DNA of 64,000 bases from Ectobius pallidus (GCA_964059195.1 CAXKWD010000006.1:4580530-4644529), one strand, 5' to 3'. Counted from the stretch's first letter, positions 41,943-53,197 are shown. Numbers and translations are program-made. The notes: generated by a model not told the origin, from the sequence alone.

Positions 41943-42620
41943 GAAAACCTGATGGATTTGAATCAAGCACGCTTGCATGAGCCGACCTTAAATCTTCGTG
42001 CGCATGTGTGAATTTTCCCGCCTGTCGATAGCGTCTGTTGCTGGCAAGCAGCATTTGAGTGAGGTAGTCTATAGTGTTCTCGTTGGTTTTTCATTGCAAG
42101 GAAAATGACAGAATGACTAGAGCAGCACTATTTGTCTGAAACTGGGCGACACCCAGGTGGAAACCATTTGGAAAATTCAGACGGTTTTCGGTAATGATGC
42201 TATGGGCATCACACAGATTATGGAGTGGTGCAACCGGTTTAAAGACGGCCGCACATCGGTGGAGAGCAAGCCACGCCATGGTCGGCCATCAACATGCCGA
42301 AATGACCAGGTCATTGCCAAAGTGAACGCTGTGGTGATGCGGGACTGTCGTGTGAGTATCCGAGAAATTGCGGAAGAGGTGGGCATCATCACTTTTTCGG
42401 CACATTCAATTATGACCGAAGATTTGGCATTGAAGAGAGTGGCGGCGAAATTCATGGCGAAGCTGCTGATGGTGGAGCAAAAGCAACTGAAGTCTCATAG
42501 GACATGCTGGACACCACAAACTTCATGAACACCTTAGTGAGTGGTGACGAGTCCTGGTGTACGGGTACAACCCAGAAACCAAATCCCAGTCGTCAGAATG
42601 AAAAACCGGGGTCATTATTA
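41876..42620 (+). mobile_element. mariner relic
   Basis: ACAAAGTCTGTTAGAAAAGT at the left, next to TA, looks like a mariner end. A run of 38 T (41903-41940) has expanded inside it. The transposase relic follows and fades out near 42612; the right end is missing. Confidence 0.65.
42104..42612 (+). pseudogene. mariner transposase relic, N-terminal half
   Basis: The frame opens near an ATG at 42104 but has a stop three codons later. It then reads IWKIQTVFGNDAMGITQIME and WCNRFKDGRTSVESKPRHGR, the first helix-turn-helix with the GRPS linker. VSIREIAEEVGI and FSAHSIMTEDLALKRVAAKF follow, the second helix-turn-helix and its KxxxRxxP-like region. After a frame change it gives LVSGDESW, the block with the first catalytic Asp. 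The remaining two catalytic Asp blocks are absent. Inactive. Confidence 0.75.
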
Positions 42621-42954
42621 ACAAATTCAGAATAACGTTCGCAAGTGTAACTGATTATTAAGAATTTAAACTAATAGCAACAAGAATAAAAATAATAGAA
42701 AATAAATTCTTTAACTAGAGCATAAGAAATATGAAATTACTAAACAGTTACACTTACCAATGTTTTAGACTTGATTCAGAAGACCATTAAAACTGAAGGC
42801 AGCCATCCACATGCACGGCAAAATTCAGCTAGGTACTGGACTCAAACATGGAAGATGATAGAGTCGATCGCAGAAGAGAAATGAATAATGTTAGCCCCAC
42901 CCTGACAAGGAGAAATAAACATTACAAGCTATACTCAACTCCAAAGAACAACAA

Positions 42955-44137
42955 CATATGAAGAGTCCACTGCAAAAAGGGGGAATGTCAACTTTTTGTA
43001 AAAATTGAGATAAATGTGTATTATGATAGACCAAATGGAGTAGAATAACATAGCCTTAAATGGATTACAAAAAAGATGATATTCTCTCACAGACAGAAGT
43101 TTAAAGTTTGTGACTCCTACACAAGAAGGGGGAATGTCATAGGAAAACAGAGCAAGAAAGGGGAATGTCATGTGTTTGCTGCATTGCATTAGGCAACAGT
43201 ATTCATATTCAGCATATAACATTAATATTGGCATCACTGCAATATTCATTGCAGTTTGGCTTCAATGATTAATGCCGACTTTTTCTTTGTCATAATATAA
43301 TAATAGTTAATAACATGCTACTCATTACCCAAAGATATACAGCTGAATTGCCAGAACACTGGATAGCAGTATTTGAGAGTGCTCGCATGAAGCCATCTCC
43401 TTACCATGTCGTACATGTAGATCAAGCTACGCTATGGAACTGGACATTGTACTTGACTCCGATGTTCAGCAAGACCTGTCCGATGGCAACAAGACCTATT
43501 ACTGAAATTGTCTTTTCAACCATCCTCGTCTGGTGGAGCACAGATCTTCATGGAATGGACTATGGGAAACTTCAGTCTTGGTGCCCATTAACAGCCCACT
43601 GACACAACAGAAGAATATTCAGCTACAGAGTGGAGAGTTTGTGCTGCCTCATAAGCTTTATCATTGCACTTAAATTTTTGTGATTCCATGAACAGCTCAT
43701 AAGCGGCGATAACATTACTTACAGTATTTCTGTTTCAGATTCATTACAAATTTCATGGGAAATGTTCAGTGATTTGCAACAACTCAAGCAGTTCTGTAGT
43801 CCTGAAGCAAAAGAATATTACAATGCACTACCTCATAGGAAGAAGCCTGAAAAATGAACATGCTGTAGAAGTTCAGTTACCTGACATTCCCCCTTTTTGT
43901 AATTTATTTTTGTGCATCAGTTAACAAATAAATTATTTTGATAATGAAGACAGAGTATGAAGTGCTTCATTTTGTTAAGAATCAATAAAGAAACGTGTGT
44001 TCAGTTATGTGAAAAAAAAAAATGAACTACTTCTATTTGCTTAATATAATGTGGCATGGTTTTAAAGTTTAAAATTCATTTTACGCAAAATGAAAAAAAA
44101 GTGACATTCCCCCCTTTTGCAGTGGACTCTTCATATG
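42955..44137. mobile_element. 1171-bp inverted-repeat element with five subterminal repeats
   Basis: AAGAGTCCACTGCAAAA begins the element at 42961 and its complement ends it at 44131. CATATG lies on both sides (42955-42960 and 44132-44137); because it is a palindrome, the exact target duplication is uncertain. GGGGGAATGTCA-type words occur at 42979, 43128 and 43160 in plus orientation, and at 43882 and 44102 in minus orientation, all pointing inwards. A two-exon coding relic lies inside. Superfamily unknown. Confidence 0.8.
43315..43857 (+). pseudogene. unidentified coding relic inside the 1171-bp element
   Basis: Open codons from 43315 give LPEHWIAVFESARMKPSPYH, VVHVDQATLWNWT, LTPMFSKTCPMATRPITEI. 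A frame change near 43525 leads to WNGLWETSVLVPINSPLTQQ and GEFVLPHKLY. TTTCTGTTTCAG at 43727-43738 looks like a splice acceptor, after which 43739-43857 encodes SWEMFSDLQQLKQFCSPEAK and a stop. So two exons with a short intron are likely. I do not recognise the protein. It may be the element's own product or a captured gene. Confidence 0.45.
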
Positions 44138-44343
44138 ATACATATCATAACAAGAATAAGTTATGTATAGGCCTAACCTTGCTTCAACCAGAAGATAATT
44201 AAGTAGTGTGCACTTGCAAAAGTACAATAAAATCAGGTTGACTGATATAACAAAGTGCCAGAATGCTTTTGTTTAATCAGTTATAATTGCAATTATGATA
44301 TGCAAAAATAAGTTTAAAAAAATTGATTTAGAAGTTAAGCTCC

Positions 44344-44878
44344 AGATTTATTAATTATTTATTTATTGAATATACAATTACTTAAACCCTATTCCACCCG
44401 GAGGTATATTAGGGTTATAGTTACAAGACAATATATTTGCAATATTACTACTTCTTATCCATAGGCTGGATGCAGGCCTTACTACTCTAAGAAAACAAGA
44501 TAACTAATATATTATATTATAAAAGAAAACTATAACATCTTAAAAATAGAACACAAAAACTTTTGGAATTCTCTATAACAGCATTTTTTCCTAAAAACAT
44601 CAAAGAGTGGTTTATCTAATTTCTTTTTACAATAATCTAAGTGTGTGTCCAATATTCTTCTTTTATGCTCTAGGACTGGGCAATGAAAAATTAAATGTTC
44701 AACAGTTTGTTGTTCAGTACATATACATTGATAACCGTTCTGTCTTTGGATCATGAAACGTTGAAAGTAAAAACCAAATTTGCCATGCCCAGACAGAAAC
44801 TGAGTGAATATGAAGTCCGGTTTTACACTCGTACAGCGTAGGCGACACTCAACTGTTGGAAAGAAGATTTATTAATTA
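44344..44878 (-). mobile_element. 5'-truncated I/R1-type element with 14-bp target duplication
   Basis: AGATTTATTAATTA flanks the insertion at 44344-44357 and 44865-44878. The insert (44358-44864) is on the minus strand and keeps only the end of ORF2 and a short 3' UTR. The copy at 23.3 kb shows the uninterrupted site. Confidence 0.85.
44530..44864 (-). pseudogene. RNase H end and zinc-like tail of an I-type ORF2
   Basis: Reading on the minus strand gives LSGHGKFGFYFQRFMIQRQN, then CICTEQQTVEHLIFHCPVLE. The GHG-x-F...F block is the usual end of the RNase H-like domain in I-group ORF2 proteins. The C-x-C...H...HCP motif is their C-terminal zinc-like tail. The last 74 codons (44754-44530) are open. 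Confidence 0.75.
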
Positions 44879-45051
44879 AGCAGGGCTTGAGGAAGAACAA
44901 AGGTCTAGTTTAAAAAAAAATCAGAATAAAATCGTCCAACATCAGCAGAACTAAGTTATAGTCTACAGATTTGTGATATAATGGCAATCGTACACTTACA
45001 GAAAAATATTTTTAAAATGCCAAATTAAATAATATTTAATGATTATGATTA

Positions 45052-47708
45052 AAAAAATCTGATGTGAAAGTCACATAACTTCCTCTGCCTAAATAAAAAT
45101 TAGAAGTAGCCTATTCACATATCCTTTTACAGAATCGCAAGACACAATTTTATGCTAATTATCCTAAAAATACCTCTTCTTTCAATGATGCGACCAAAAG
45201 CGATAATTTCTGAAATTTATCGAATATTTCCCTCAGATACTTCTTTACTCTATGCATGGCCAACAATACATCTTTCTCACTTCACATTCTTATATAGAAT
45301 AAGAAACCGTGAAAGCGCGCGTATTCAGTTCACGCAAGACAAAATTTCTACAAACAGTGGGTGAACAGTGGGTGGCTTGTAACTACCCTCAGAGAATTTT
45401 TTCGAAAAAAGTTTCAAATAAAAGTTTTAGCTCTCAGTAAAAGGGATACATGTGCAAATTTTAAAGAAAATCGTTAGAGCCGTTTTTGAGAAAATCGCGA
45501 AAAACCAAAATTTCTTCATGTAAAGTCCCCTTAAAAATAAGAGAAATTTGTCGCCAATCTTCGAATCACATCTTCAGAAGGTACCTAATCCAAATACGAA
45601 ATTTTGTTTTCATACAATTCTCCGTTTCGGAGCTAGCCTGTTCACAAACTTCCACACAGACAGACAGGCACACAGACACACACACAGACATGTTTCCAAA
45701 AATCTGATGTGAAAGTCACATAACTTCCTCTGCCCAAATAAAAGTTTGCAGCATTTACGCTAATTATGCTATAAATATCTTATAGCCCCTTCTTTGAATG
45801 TTGCGACTAAAAAACGCAGGCTATGGGGAAAAAAACAAGTGACTGCAAACGTTTATTGAACTTTCTGCTGTTAAGAATAATTTCCAAAATGTATCAAATA
45901 TTCCCCTCAGACATTTCTTTACTGTAAGCAGGGCCACCAGTACATTTTTCTCTCTTCACGTGCTTATATAGAATAAAATGCCTTAAATATCCGCGTATTG
46001 AGTTGTTCACCAGGCAAGTTGGTAGGTTACAACCACCCTTCAGAGAATGTTTTTGAAATGGTATAAGCAATCCATGTACAAAATTTAAAGGAAATTTTTA
46101 GAGCCGTTTATGAGAAAATAGCAAAAAACAAAATATTCTTCATGTAAAGTTCCCTTAAATATAAGAAAAGGTTGTAGTCAATCTTCACAGCCTCAGAAGG
46201 TACCTAACCCAAATACAAAATTTTGTTTTCGTACGATTTACAAGAAGCCGTATTGCAAAAAGCACGTATTCACAGTGGGTAGCTTATAACTACCCTTCAG
46301 AGAATTTGTTCGAAAAAATGTTTCAAATAAAAGTTTTAGCTCTTGGTACAAGCAATCCATGCGCAAAATTTAAAGAAAATCGTTAGAGCCGTTTTCGAGA
46401 AAATCGCGAAAAACGAAAATTTCTTCATGTAAAGTCCCCTTAAAAATAAGGGAAATTTGTCGCCAATCTTCGAATCACATCTTCAGAAGGTACCTGACCC
46501 AAATATGAAATTTTGTTTTCATACGATTCTCCGTTTCGGAGGTAGCCTGTTCACAAACTTCCACACAGACAGACACACACACAGACACACACACAGACAT
46601 GTTTCCAAAAATAGTATTTTTGGATTCAGGGGGCCTTGAAACGTGTATATATGCTAAAAACTCAACTTCGAATTTTAGGGTCGAAAACAATACTTCCTCT
46701 ACCTATAGTACCTATGGTACGGGCAGAGGAAGTAAAAATAGTATTTTTGGATTCAGGGGGCCTTGAAACGTGTATATATGCTAAAAACTCAACTTGGAAT
46801 TTTAGGGTCGAAAACAATACTTCCTCTACCTATAGTACCTATGGTACGGGCAGAGGAAGTAAAAATCTGATGTGAACGTCACATAACTTCCTCTGCCCAA
46901 ATAAAAGTTAGCAGTATTAACATATCCTTGTACAGAATCGCAAGACACAATTTTACGCTAATTATCCTATAAATACCTCTTCTTTCAATGATGCGACTAA
47001 AAGCGCAGGATATATTATAACAAACTTAAAAAAAAAAAGTGACTGCAGACGTTTATTGAACTTTTCGCCGTAAAATATAATTTCCGAAATTTATCGAATA
47101 TTTCCCTCAGATACTTCTTTACTCTATGCATGGCCAACAATACATCTTTCTCACTTCACATTCTTAAATAGAATAAGAGGCCGTGAAAGAGCGCGAATTC
47201 AGTTGTTCATCACGCAAGACAAACTTTCTACAAACAGTGGGTGAACAGTGGGTGGCTTGTAACTACCCTCAAAGAATTTTCTAGAAAAAATGTTTCAAAT
47301 AAAAGTTTTATCTCTTAGTATAAGCAACCCATATGCAAAATTTAAAGAAAATCGTTAGAGCCGTTTTTGAGAAAATCGTGAAAAACGAAAATTTCTTCAT
47401 GTAAAGTCCCCTTAAAAATAAGAGAAATTTGTCGCCAATCTTCGAACCACATCTTCAGAAGGTACCTGACCCAAATACGAAATTTTGTTTTCATACGATT
47501 CTCCGTTTCGGAGCTAGCCTGTTCACAAACTTCCACACAGACAGACACACAGACACACAGACACACACATGTTTCCAAAAATAGTATTTTTGGATTCAGG
47601 GGGCCTTGAAACGTGTATATATGCTAAAAACTCAACTTCGAATTTTAGGGTCGAAAACAATACTTCCTCTACCTATAGTACCTATGGTACGGGCAGAGGA
47701 AGTAAAAA
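45052..47708. repeat. head-to-tail array of a mobile repeat
   Basis: Unit starts (ATCTGATGTGAAAGTCACAT, then AACTTCCTCTGCCC) lie at about 45055, 45700 and 46865. Unit ends (CTATGGTACGGGCAGAGGAA) lie at about 46730, 46860 and 47702. Parts of at least four units are present in the same direction; the first lacks its end and the second is a join of two. Ends carry a 12-13-bp inverted repeat, CTTCCTCTGCCC/GGGCAGAGGAAG. Each unit has CAGACAGACACAC-type DNA near its 3' end. No protein is encoded. Confidence 0.8.
46612..46866. repeat. 127-bp tandem duplication of the unit end
   Basis: AAATAGTATTTTTGGATTCA through GGGCAGAGGAAGT occurs twice in a row. I see one difference (CTTCGAATT against CTTGGAATT). 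Confidence 0.85.
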
Positions 47709-48094
47709 TGGACGACTTCATCTTGAATTTTTTCAGCAGTCAAACTTGGGAGGAACAAGCTTTGTTGGGATCTCTCTAAATATTCAAGGGGGTAAAATAA
47801 AATTACTTATAACTAAAACTGTATTCTCTGCTCTCCTAAGCATTAAAAGACATCAGTCCAACCTACCAGCATTATAGGCCAGGCAGCAAACAGAAATAGG
47901 AAAAAATATCATGTATGTGCTTAAGCTTTCACGGCTGGTGTTTAATGAGTTCTGCTCTTCCGGGCTGTGTGGCCGACTGCAGATATAAGCAAAAAACCAA
48001 TAAAAAGGACCTTCAATGTTTCCCCCCAAATAAAGTTTAACTAAATTCATCAATAATGTTGATTCTTCACTTACCAAATGCACTGCAGCTTGTC

Positions 48095-48250
48095 TCACGC
48101 TTTCTCACTTTCAGGTAACTGAGGTAAATGTGCCGAGTCTTCTTTTTCTTTGGCTGCTGCTCCGTCGGGCTTTCCCAATTCCTTCCTCGGCTTAAGAGTG
48201 CTACATGCAGCGTACGAAACTTCATCCAAGGCACAAAGAGGCGACAAAAT
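48095..48250 (-). CDS. Gorab: Gorab-like gene, exon with the stop codon
   Basis: The minus strand shows CTGCTCTCTTCCAG directly before 48250, a strong splice acceptor. The exon is in phase 0, which matches the phase-0 donor at 52975. It encodes 51 residues from ILSPLCALDEVSYAACSTLK to LPQLPESEKA and a TGA at 48095-48097. The sequence is low in recognisable motifs, as is the variable C-terminus of the golgin. A consensus donor GGTAAGTG follows about 20 bases after the stop (near 48074), so the 3' UTR may itself be spliced, or a different isoform may exist. Confidence 0.55.
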   Translation of the reverse strand: MLSPLCALDEVSYAACSTLKPRKELGKPDGAAAKEKEDSAHLPQLPESEKA

Positions 48251-48658
48251 CTGGAAGAGAGCAGACATCACAGGCCCTAATTAATAGCCTCATGTAAAAT
48301 GTAATCACAACACCAATCAATGTGGGTATCAAAATAATCCATGGAAAAGGGGATATTGATAGAAATATTCATATATAATTATACATATATACTTATGTTT
48401 TTCATATGTTCCCTTGATTGGGTAATTTTCATATTGTATGCGTTTCTTGTTTCTTTTTTCTGTATATTTTCTTTCTTGTATTAGTTTAAACATTTTTAGT
48501 ATTATATTATTAAACATATTTAATATTAGTGTTGTAAGACAGGTGTAATTAGTGTAAGAGAATCTTGTAATTGGGCAATGAGCCTGTTATATTCTCAACA
48601 AAATAAAATAGAATACATTAAGCATATTAATAAATATTTCCATTTGCCATACAGTAAT
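48251..48658 (-). other. intron sequence of the Gorab-like gene
   Basis: AT-rich; nothing recognised before the Helitron-like block. Confidence 0.4.
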
Positions 48659-50047
48659 CTATCTATGTATATAAAAATGAATGTATGTCTGTTTGTCCTT
48701 TATGCATTACTACACTGTTCATCCGATCACCATGAAACTTTGGGAAGATGTTGAGTACATTCCCGGGAAGGTTTCTGGCATATTACATTTTTAATTTTAG
48801 TTTTCGTTCATGAGTTATGAGTGAAAAACGGGAAGACGTGCATTTCTTGCGCTTTCGAAGCATCAGTTTTCAGTAATACATTTCAGTTGTCAAATCAATT
48901 GCAGAAGGCTTTGTCTATTTTCGTCATACCTTGAAAATCATATCATCGCAATCGCTATGGAAGGCAATGGATATCTCATGTTATTGTAAATGCTAGAGAA
49001 GTTGATGATAAGGTAATATTAAATATTTATTTAACATGGAATATACTTCTTATGAAAGGTGGTTTACAGAAAATTCCGGGGAAGTTGCTTAGTTCGGGGT
49101 CCTGGCTACAACATTTCTGTATGTAATCGTAATTAAAATCTTTTATGTAGGGTCGTTAAATCTGCCTGAAATGTAACGGAATTATAAGTCTGGACAAATG
49201 AATATAGAAACCACGGCCTCAATAGGTTTATTAAATTTTTCATCTACATAAATAAAAACGAATATATGTCTGTCTGTCACATACATTTACATACTTTTTT
49301 ATCGTGAGTTTCATCGATTTCAATTCTCATAATCTTTTAAATACTGAATTTTTTCATTCATTTATTTATTATTATTTTTTCAGCGAATTTTCAAGCATCG
49401 TCGACAATTATGCCCCCCAAACGGAAATCGATTGGTCGATCTACATCTCAAGCACAAAATAAAAAGGCATTATGAGCTTCAGAAACAGACGAGCAACGGG
49501 AAGCAAGCCGTTCTTCCCAAATGAACGCTTTTGCACTTTCAAAGCATCAGTTTTCAGTAGGCCTAATACATTTCAGTTGTCAAATCAATTGCAGATGACT
49601 TTTCTTACTTTCGTCATACCTTGGAAATAAAAGCATCGCGATCATTTGAATTTTGTAAGCCCACTCTGGCCGATTCATTTGTTTATAATGTCAAGGCACG
49701 CAGACAGATGAAATATTCACCCTAGATGGAAGAAGAATAATGAATATAGGCCTAAATGGGCAAACATTGTTCGATTTGGACGAAACTCATTATGCAGGTT
49801 TTTTTCGGCCAGGGAACTCGAGTCTGAGGTTATTTTTCCCATGCTGCACTTTCTAATCGTGGAATTCACTTCAAAGCCGGATTTAGGCCTATAGCTGTTA
49901 CATTAATTAGGCCTATCAATCGTTTAGTATAGACCTATGAATGTTTCGTGTGCAAAGTGTTAATAAATATAATAGTTTAATTATTTTGCTCTTAATTTTT
50001 AAGCTTCCGATTAATTATCATGGGCGAAGCCGCGGGGATCTGCTATA
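48659..50047 (+). mobile_element. Helitron-like relic
   Basis: The left end TCTATCTATGTATATAAAAA followed by TGAATGTATGTCTGTTTGTC, and the right end ATCATGGGCGAAGCCGCGGG, are of the kind I know from arthropod Helitrons (5' TC, GC-rich 3' hairpin). At 49410 a frame begins MPPKRKSIGRSTSQAQNKKA and continues ASETDEQREASR after a stop, resembling the basic N-terminus of Helitron Rep-helicase proteins. A 105-bp stretch near 48855 recurs near 49530, and a second start-like phrase lies at 49240, so two overlapping copies are likely. The exact 3' end (CTRR-T) is unclear. Confidence 0.55.
49410..49530 (+). pseudogene. Helitron protein N-terminal relic
   Basis: About 40 codons, MPPKRKSIGRSTSQAQ then ASETDEQREAS, with an in-frame stop at 49473-49475. 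Basic and Gln/Arg-rich, resembling the start of insect Helitron proteins. No Rep His-x-His or helicase motif remains. Confidence 0.4.
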
Positions 50048-50142
50048 AGCTATAAAAAGCTATAGCCTAACTAGCATTTTGTAAGGGAATAGTTTGTGTG
50101 TGATAAGTCATGCTTCCTTATTTCAAATTCTAAATACTTATA

Positions 50143-50844
50143 CAGTGTGTCCCACGCAAGAGTTGGCCAATGACGCGGGTTCCTGCGGCGCGGCGGGCAC
50201 AGCTCCAACTCCCGAGCGATCGGGTGAAATATCTACGCTAATAATGCCGCGATGGGTGAAACGATTCAGGTTCTCACATTTATAGTTAAAACTACAATGA
50301 AAATAACCATGTACCTCATCACAAGAGATGTTGGAAATGTTCTCCTTTTGCATCCACACAATACCGGCACCTTTTTAGCAAATTTTCTTTCACGCGGATA
50401 AGTTCAGCTTCCGAGACAGAGTTCATTTCTCTTGTGATAAGCCTAGGTGATATTGTCTTTAAGTTCTTCTAACAGTATGTGAATATTATTTATGGGGAAA
50501 CTTGAAAAATAAAGTGTATAGGTCAATTTCCCATACATTAGAAGAACTTAAAGACAATATCACTAGAGAGATTAACTTTATGTGGAAGCTGAACTTATGC
50601 GCGTGAAATAAAATTTCCTAAACATTTCCTAAAATGCAAGAGGAGAACATTTCCAACATCTCTTGTGATGAGGTATGTGTTTATTTTCATTGTAATTTTA
50701 ACTTTAATTGTGAGAACCTGAACCATTACACCGTTAGCAGCTTTATTTGCTTAGATATTTCACCTGATTGCTCGGGAGTTAGACCTGTGGCTGCCGCAAT
50801 GCAGAATCCCACACGATTGGCCAACTCTTACATGAAACGCACTG
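50143..50844. mobile_element. 702-bp foldback MITE
   Basis: Starts CAGTGTGTCCCACGCAAGAG and ends with the complement of CAGTGCGTTTCATGTAAGAG; TA on both sides. The arms (50143-50472 and 50538-50844) are inverted and match over nearly their full length, with a loop of about 65 bases. A TA target and CAGTG ends fit Tc1/mariner-derived MITEs. Short open frames in the arms are by-products of the palindrome. Confidence 0.8.
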
Positions 50845-51035
50845 TAGAACAAGTCTTTTGTGCATGAAAATAAGATTATTGAAAAGACTGGGAAGAAAAG
50901 TGTCTATATTTTACAATAGACAAAGCTAATGGTAAAAATTGATGATTAGGAAAAACCACAGTTTGTACTTAATATTAAATGAAATAATAGGCTTCCTAGT
51001 TAAACGTGGAAAACCCCATGATCAATATCTTCTCT

Positions 51036-51845
51036 GAGATTGGTGTTTAAATGTCATGTATAATAATCAACCAATAATCTTTAAGAAGGTAGGAGGAATT
51101 TATTCAGTTAAAATTCTGTCTGAAGGGAAAATCTGGTGGTAAAAATTCCTCAGCTGCCTATGGAATGCTTAGAGGAAACAATATTTGATATTCCAAAGGA
51201 ATGGAAAAACATATATTTTAGGAACAATATTTTTAATCGATGGTGGACAAAAGAGTTAACATGACGAAACTCAGTCTTCCTTATGAGCATTATAGAATGA
51301 GGTTGTCACTGAGAAAGACTCGAGGGTAGAGTCGAAACTTCACATTTTTATCTTTTAACTTTTCTCCACTGGTTTACTAATAATTTTAAAAACTTATTTT
51401 AATAGTATGTATGATACTATACTGTAGATGAAAATTAATTGAGATTGGTGTTTAAATGTCATGTATAATAATCAACCAATAATCTTTAAGAAGGTAGGAG
51501 GAATTTATTCAGTTAAAATTCTGTCTGAAGGGAAAATCTGGTGGTAAAAATTCCTCAGCTGCCTATGGAATGCTTAGAGGAAACAATATTTGATATTCCA
51601 AAGGAATGGAAAAACATATATTTTAGGAACAATATTTTTAATCGATGGTGGACAAAAGAGTTAACATGACGAAACTCAGTCTTCCTTATGAGCATTATAG
51701 AATGAGGTTGTCACTGAGAAAGACTCGAGGGTAGAGTCGAAACTTCACATTTTTATCTTTTAACTTTTCTCCACTGGTTTACTAATAATTTTAAAAACTT
51801 CTTTTAATAGTATGTATGATACTATACTGTAGATGAAAATTAATT
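51036..51845. repeat. 405-bp tandem duplication
   Basis: GAGATTGGTGTTTAAATGTC begins at 51036 and again at 51441. The two 405-bp copies look the same except for AAACTTATTTT against AAACTTCTTTT near the end. No gene recognised inside. It lies in an intron. Confidence 0.9.
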
Positions 51846-52696
51846 GATATTTCAAGTTCTTAAAATATATGTGTTCAGAAAAAGTCCTTACTGTTTTCCT
51901 TATAAGAATGCTAAGTACTCGTATAAATAGTCTTCTCCATATCCGCCATAACGAAGCATGATCAAGTTCTCGGCCAGCAGCCGGAGGGTCTACGACATCA
52001 TCAGTGTGGTCACCATTGACCAGACTTGGCACCCAACATTTTGAACATTAAATTTAACTAAGATTAATACACCCATATACGTTTGTCGCGACAGGGGTTA
52101 GCAAATTATAAAATGGTCATTGTTTTCCTTTCTATCCCAGAAGAATTCCATAACTTATGTTTATGACCTTAAAAAGTCAGAAATATGCAAGACAATATGA
52201 CCTTAAAATAGTTAAATATGACCCAAAAACACAAAATATGACCAAACAAGCACTTACATATTTAAAGAATCGCTCAAAATGTCTACATTATTTGAAAACT
52301 AAATCATGCTACTTCAAAGTATGTAATCTACTGCAGTGCAATATATTACCAAATCCACAAAGAGGTTGCCAGTCATCACAAGACGTTATGAGGCACATAG
52401 AACTGCACTCTGATAGTGCATCGTCTTCATCCGAAACAGCTTATCACTGCTGAGAATGTCACTGATATTGCACATTGTTGAAACCCAGAATATAGACACA
52501 CTTTTTCAAAATATCAATCATTTAATGCATTATGCATCTGACGACAAACATAACAGCAATATGAGCTAATATCCCAGAATATGCAAAACTCTGAAAATAA
52601 CAAAAACTTGCAAATAAATAAAATATGCCTAAAAGAAATAAGAAACATTCAGTTCTTGTTTAAATCGTTGCTGTGACTGAAATGAAAGTCATGAAA
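51846..52696. other. no recognisable gene
   Basis: Open frames of up to 98 codons (52157-52453, plus; 51760-52032, minus) carry no motif I know. CAGGGGTTAGCAAATTAT near 52104 looks like a hAT end, but I found no partner. Confidence 0.4.
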
Positions 52697-52745
52697 AAAA
52701 TCTGATGTGAAAGTCACATAACTTCCTCTGCCCAAATAAAACTTA
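52697..52745 (+). repeat. start fragment of the 45-47-kb repeat family
   Basis: AATCTGATGTGAAAGTCACA then TAACTTCCTCTGCCCAAATA, identical in order to the unit starts of that array. Confidence 0.8.
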
Positions 52746-52974
52746 GCCTCTTAGTAGGCTATAATTATTATGAATGACATTCTCTACATGTAAATTTGTT
52801 GTAAAAATGAACAAGAATGTCGTTACGACATCAGATTGCATCCCCGAAGGATACATAACCCAAATAAAATCTGATTACACTGATCTGTGTAAATCTCGTT
52901 ATAATGCACTGGACACCCCTGGCTGTAATGAACTTGGAGAGTCGCAAGCAAATCAAAATAAAGTGTTATCTTAC

Positions 52975-53197
52975 CTCATTTTTGGGGACATTTTTATGTT
53001 CTTCTTCTTCAACTTCTTTTGCAAGAGCACCGATGTCTAATTTATCCATCAGTTCCGACAGTTTTCTTGCTTTTCTTATTTCATTCTGTTCAATTATAGT
53101 GCACAAATGTTCAGTTAACATTTCTTTCCTTTCTAATTTATCAAAGAGAAGAAGCTTAGCTTCTAGAAATTCCTTTTCAGCTTTGCTGTAACGCTTC
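52975..53197 (-). CDS. Gorab: Gorab-like gene, conserved coiled-coil exon
   Basis: 223 nt bounded on the minus strand by the acceptor GTGTTTTTCAG and the donor GAG-GTAAGATA. It encodes [20 protein letters not shown], then [20 protein letters not shown] and [11 protein letters not shown] recognise the TEHLCTII...NELRKAKKLEELM pattern as the conserved coiled coil of GORAB (SCYL1BP1), the golgin that binds RAB6 at the Golgi. The first base completes a Gln codon begun in the exon at 62067, giving [13 protein letters not shown]. The donor is in phase 0. The recognition is from memory, but the splice agreement is direct. Confidence 0.75.

Larger units (their letters stand above)
44200..44920. repeat. 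dispersed repeat interrupted by an I-type insertion
   Basis: Second copy of the repeat at 23135-23345. The run CTCCAGATTTATTAA is followed here by inserted DNA, and AGATTTATTAATTAAGCAGG resumes it at 44865. Confidence 0.75.

Noticed and set aside
50138..50867. Two mirror-image open frames as real genes
   Set aside because: They are the same arm of a palindrome read on opposite strands.
52104..52130. hAT left end CAGGGGTTAGCAAA
   Set aside because: No partner end or 8-bp duplication was found within several kb.
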